From assembly GCA_963823095.1 (NCBI GenBank), contig CAWGKI010000001.1, forward strand, positions 1,302,001 through 1,366,000: a DNA stretch of 64,000 bases. Reading direction: 5' to 3'. Under the pieces are notes generated by a model, which did not search any database, had not been told where the DNA came from, and saw nothing but the letters and a program-made list of their open reading frames with translations. Position 1 is the stretch's first letter; the number at the start of each line of letters is the position of its first letter. This DNA comes from CAIVVT01 sp963823095 (GTDB lineage: Bacteria > Acidobacteriota > Terriglobia > Bryobacterales > Bryobacteraceae). Of this stretch, positions 60,076 through 64,000 are shown in pieces. Both the position numbers and the translations under genes were made by a program.

Positions 60076-62927
60076 ATGTATTCACTCGGCAGTCTCGTCG
60101 GGGTCGCGGCGGGGATGGGTGTGGGCTTTGCCGCCGCGCATTACCTGCTGAAGCCGCGCAAGAAGACTATCGTCGCCTATCTGCAATCCCTGCTCGATGA
60201 ACTGCCCGCGGAGATCGTGGTTCGCCGCCGTGCGGGAGGCCACGTCGTTTACGCCAGTAAGCGCGGCGTGCAACAGTTGGGCGGCAAGAACGATCCTCTA
60301 CCAGGCCAGAGCGCTTCGGACCCGCCAGTTCCGGGCAGCGGGCGAATCACAGCGGAAAGCAACCAGGTCCTGGCGCTCCAGGAAGCCGAGGTCGAACGCG
60401 AGTTCTCGATTCCCGCATTCGACGGTCAGCCGGCCAGACGTTTGGAAAGCAAACAGGCCCCGGTGCGTTGGCCGGGTGAAGAGGGCGCCGTGGCCTGCGT
60501 CCTGACCGACGTCACGCGTCACAGACAGGCCGAGGCGAAGCTTCGGGCGGAGGTGGAGTTCGAACGCGGGATCTTCGACACCGCCCACGCGCTGTTCATG
60601 GTTTTGGACAGGGAGGGGCGGATCGAGCGCCAAAACGCGTTCTGCACGCGGCTGTTCGGGCCTTTGCCGGGCTCGGTGCCAGCGGCGCTGCCATTTTGGA
60701 CCAGAGCTGCCGGCGAGGAGTCGAGCGAGTTGGAGAACCGTTTTCTCGCGGTGGTACGGGAAGGCTCCGAGTCGCACGGCATCAGCCGGATGGCCTGCAA
60801 CGAGCATCCGGGCGGAGCCTGGATCGCGTGGACGATGAGCGTTCTCGGCGACGGCGGCGAGTCCCCGAAGGTGCTTTTCACGGGGACCGACGAAACGCTT
60901 GAGGTGGAAACGGAGCAACAGCGTGCCAGGCTGGAGAGGATGCAGGAGGCGATCTGGCGGAACGCGCCGGAAGCGCTCGCGCTGCTGGACTCCAATGGCA
61001 CGATTCGTCAGAGCCAACTCAGAGTTCCTGGCGCTGTGCGGAATGCCGGAGGAGGATGTTCAAGGCCGTCCGTTGTTCTCCATCCTGCAGCGCCCCGAGG
61101 AGCACGTTGAAGAGCTCTTAGCCCGGTTTCGGGAGGAGTTCGAGCACCGCAATCTGAGCCGCCGGACAGAAGAGTTCGAGGTGGGCGGGGCCTCCCTGTG
61201 GCTCGAGTGCAGTTGGGGCATCATCGACGGCGTCGAGGACGCGCCGCTGGTTTTGCTTGCGGCGCGGAACCTCACCGCGAGGATTCATGCGGAGCGCGAA
61301 CTGCGAGCCAACAACGAGTTCCTGACCAGCGCGACGCAGTGGGCCAAGGAACTGGCGGCCAGTTCCGAGGTCGCCAGCGCGGCGAAGAGCCAGTTCCTGG
61401 CCAGCGTCAGCCACGAGATCCGAACGCCGATGAACGGCATCATCGGGATGGCCGAACTGGCGCTGCTCACCGATCTCAACGCCGGAGCAACGCGAATTCC
61501 TGACGACAATTCAAACTTCCGCGGAATCTCTGCTGGGCCTGCTGAACGACATTCTCGATTTTTCCAAGATCGAGGCCGGGCGGATGGAGCTTCGCCCCGC
61601 GCCTTTCCGGCTGAGGGAACACCTGGATAAGACGCTCAGGTCCATGAAGCACCGGGCGATTGAAAAGGGCATCGCGCTGGAATGGGAGGTCAACGCCGAC
61701 GTACCCGACTCGCTGAACGGGGACGCCGGACGCTTGCGGCAGATTCTCATCAACCTGGTGGGCAACGCCTTGAAGTTCACCGACGAGGGTTCGATCGATG
61801 TCCGCGTTTCGCTTAGCGGAGAGCGGGAGGACCGGCTTCGCCTGTTGTTCGTCGTGACCGACACGGGAATCGGAATGGATCCCGCGTGCACGAGCGATGT
61901 CTTCGAGCCGTTCAAGCAATTGGACGCGTCCACGACGCGCAAGCGAGGCGGGACGGGACTGGGCGTGTCGATCTCAGAGAAGCTGGTGGCGTTGATGGGG
62001 GGCCGCTTGTACGTCTCGAGCACTCCTGGGGAAGGCAGCGCCTTTGGCTTCTGCATCGAGGTGCAGCACGGGCCCGAAGTCTCTCTCTCGGACGAAGAGT
62101 TGCTCGAAGAGAAATCGCACGCGCATGAGCTGCCCCTGACGACGCACAGCTATCGCTGTCTAGTCGCCGAGGACAATCCCGTTAACCAGAAGCTGGTATT
62201 GAAGATGCTCGGCTTCGCGGGCCATTCGGCCGAGATCGCCGCGACGGGCAGCAGGGCCGTGGAGTTGGCCTTCGAGCGAAGCTTCGATATCATCCTGATG
62301 GACGTCCAAATGCCCGAGATGGATGGGCTGGAGGCGACTTCGGCGATTCGGGAGAAAGAACGTCGCTCAGATTCGCACGTTCCAATCCTGGCAATGACGG
62401 CGCATGCGATGCCAGGCGACCGTGAGAAATGTCTGCGGGCCGGAATGGACGGCTATTTGAGCAAACCGGTCCGGATCGGCGACCTGCTGCGGGCGGTGGA
62501 CCATTTCGCGAGCAGGCGCGAATCGGCGTTTGAACAGGATGCGCCAGAACCACAAGTAAGCGACACTGGGAGTAGTAAGAGGATGGGTGAACTCGATTAT
62601 AGTGCGGCATTGGCCCGGGTCGGCGGAGACGTCGAACTGCTGCAGGAACTGGCCGGGATGTTCATGGAAGAGTATCCCAAGCTTCTGGAGGAGATCCGCG
62701 ATGGTCTCACCGGGCAGAACGCGCCCGCGGTATGCAACGCCGCGCATCAGTTGAAGGGGTTGCTGGCCCAATTCGGAGCCGAAACCGGCCGTCAGGCGGC
62801 CTACGGCGTAGAACTGCCAGCCCGCCAGGGTGACTTGGCAACGACGAGCCAGAATATGCTGGTGCTGGAAGAGGCGATGCGCCGTGTTCATCCGGATCTG
62901 GCCAAAATGGCCGGCTCCGCCGCGTGA
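60076..62927 (+). pseudogene. Hybrid histidine kinase (PAS-HisKA-HATPase-REC-HPt), two frameshifts
   Basis: A membrane-anchored kinase. The N-terminal helix (VGVAAGMGVGFAAAHYLL) is followed by two or three PAS domains, a dimerisation domain with SVSHEIRTPMNG (near 61410), the ATP-binding N box (ILINLVGNALKFTDEG) and G boxes, a receiver domain (LVAEDNPVNQKL, ILMDVQMPEMDG), and a C-terminal HPt (AAHQLKGLLAQFG). Frame breaks at about 61008 and 61484 both equal one extra base. Removing one base at each (ATT CGT ... GCC AAC and AAC GCC GAG CAA) gives a continuous protein of about 950 residues. It could take part in a phosphorelay. No cognate response regulator is next to it. Confidence 0.88.
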
Positions 62928-62986
62928 GGCGCGATCCGCAGCCAGATGTTCACCCCAAATAGGAAACTCGTGAGGCGATTCCACTT

Positions 62987-63832
62987 ATGAACCCTGCAGG
63001 CCCGATGGAGATAGTCTGCGCGCACAGTCCGGACTCCGACGACGCCTACATGTTCTATGCACTGGCGACGCGGAAGATCCGCAGCCCGCTGGTGCAGTTC
63101 CGGCATGTTCTGGAAGACATTGAGAGTCTCAACAAGAAAGCCATGGAAGGCGTGTACGAAATCACCGCGATTTCCTACCACGCCTACCCGTATCTCGCAG
63201 ACAAGTACGTCCTGATGGCCAGCGGATCCAGCATTGGCGACAATTACGGCCCCATGCTGGTTGCATCGTCCCCCATGAGCGTGGAAGAGCTGGCGGGCAA
63301 ACGCATCGCCATCCCCGGCAAGATGACGACCGCGTATCTGGCCTTGCGCATCATGCTGCCGGATTTCGAGCCGGTGGTGGTCTCCTTCGACCACGTGCTG
63401 GACGCAGTGAAGGAAAAGATCGCCGATGCGGCTCTGGTCATCCACGAAGCTCAATTGACCTACGGGAAGGCCGGATTCCACCTAGTCGCCGACCTCGGCA
63501 AGTGGTTCCGCAAAGCTTACGACCTGCCCTTGCCTCTCGGCGCCAACGCGCTGCGCCGTAACGTGACCGGCGAGTACCGGGCTGAATGTTGCCGGCTGAT
63601 GCGCGAGAGCATCACTTACGCCCTCGAGCATCACGAAGAGGCACTCAATTACGCGATGCAGTTCGCGCGCGACCTGGAACACCCGCTCGCCGAGAAGTTC
63701 GTCGGCATGTACGTGAATCATTACACTGTGGACGCGGGAGATATTATTCCGCGCGCGGCGCAGAAGCTGCTCGATCTCGGTGTCGAAGCGGGCATCATCC
63801 CCAATCGGGTTGAGGTTGAATTCGTTCGATAA
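62987..63832 (+). CDS. mqnD: 1,4-dihydroxy-6-naphthoate synthase (MqnD)
   Basis: 281 residues of the periplasmic-binding-protein-like fold. SPDSDDAYMFYALA, EDIESLNKKAMEGVYEITAI, the substrate region SSIGDNYGPMLV and GKRIAIPGKMTTAYLALRIM match MqnD. It converts cyclic dehypoxanthine futalosine to dihydroxynaphthoate in the futalosine pathway to menaquinone. The start at 62987 is weakly supported; ATG 63005 is also possible. It stands alone after the kinase. Confidence 0.9.
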   Translation: MNPAGPMEIVCAHSPDSDDAYMFYALATRKIRSPLVQFRHVLEDIESLNKKAMEGVYEITAISYHAYPYLADKYVLMASGSSIGDNYGPMLVASSPMSVEELAGKRIAIPGKMTTAYLALRIMLPDFEPVVVSFDHVLDAVKEKIADAALVIHEAQLTYGKAGFHLVADLGKWFRKAYDLPLPLGANALRRNVTGEYRAECCRLMRESITYALEHHEEALNYAMQFARDLEHPLAEKFVGMYVNHYTVDAGDIIPRAAQKLLDLGVEAGIIPNRVEVEFVR

Positions 63833-63968
63833 CGCGCGTTCGCACGCTCTCGCAGTGGGCAGACCTTCACGTCTTCAGCCGGTCCATGGGACGATTGCGA
63901 GGTTGAAGTCTCCACTCGATCGCATTTGAAATCGTCTCACCGCGGCGCTGGTTTTCTACAATGGAAGC

Positions 63969-64000
63969 ATGAGGCTTATTGCCATCGTTCTCGCGGCATC
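63969..64000 (+). CDS. Start of a secreted protein, cut by the window end
   Basis: An ATG with GGAAG 3 bases before it opens MRLIAIVLAA, the beginning of a signal peptide. Nothing more can be seen. Confidence 0.4.
   Translation, partial: MRLIAIVLAA

Overview
The window looks like a chromosomal segment from an Acidobacteriota genome of the Solibacter/Bryobacter type. The basis is inference from gene content. It has a very large Oar-like TonB-dependent receptor with an N-terminal carboxypeptidase-regulatory domain, a PadR regulator next to an acidobacterial-type duplicated orphan permease (ADOP), KdpD proteins without a kinase domain, futalosine-pathway MqnD, DnaE2 with an ImuB-like partner, and GC-rich DNA full of short palindromic repeats. 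No rRNA, tRNA, CRISPR array, prophage or complete insertion sequence was seen.

Layout. 1-2280: three overlapping or close plus-strand genes for a membrane protein, a NapH-type polyferredoxin and an anchored protein. 2390-5010: a patchwork of gene remnants, a DNA-binding-like orphan with two strong palindromic operators, and a dienelactone hydrolase. 5123-8393: a TonB receptor broken near its end by one extra base. 8533-17111: a CAP protein and a long kdp potassium operon reading leftward (usp-like, 27-aa microprotein, kdpF, kdpA, kdpB, kdpC and two kinase-less kdpD genes), headed by four 11-bp direct repeats. 17347-21482: a methyltransferase and a three-part gluconate-dehydrogenase-like complex (gamma subunit apparently starting at CTG, GMC flavoprotein, nine-heme cytochrome c). 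21649-27934: redoxin, TrmH-type methylase, hutH, GNAT, priA. 27988-29062: a tandem pair of small secreted paralogues. 29319-34054: an imuB-like and dnaE2 mutagenesis cassette behind an 18-bp palindrome, with palindromic elements inside dnaE2. 34284-39453: branched-chain amino acid operon ilvB-ilvH-ilvC-cimA. 39860-44931: thioesterase, HicB-like protein, thioredoxin, pgk, N-acetylglucosamine kinase, nth and a zinc-ribbon polyproline protein. 45130-49438: NadD-like protein, rpoD, dnaG. 49774-53445: small proteins, an RluA-type pseudouridine synthase, msrA, an MBL-fold protein. 53545-56615: padR and a heavily frameshifted ADOP permease. 56741-58938: MoaD-like and BNR-repeat pair, a MITE-like element, a vapC remnant. 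58973-64000: YceH family protein, a hybrid histidine kinase with two frameshifts, mqnD and the start of a secreted protein.

Two features run through the whole window. First, several families of short nested palindromes lie between genes and also inside the dnaE2 reading frame. Second, about eighteen reading-frame breaks were found by joining adjacent frames into recognisable protein families. At least sixteen of them equal one extra base, and twelve sit in the ADOP gene alone. This one-sided pattern suggests insertion-type sequence error at least as much as true gene decay, so every pseudogene call here is conditional on the reads.
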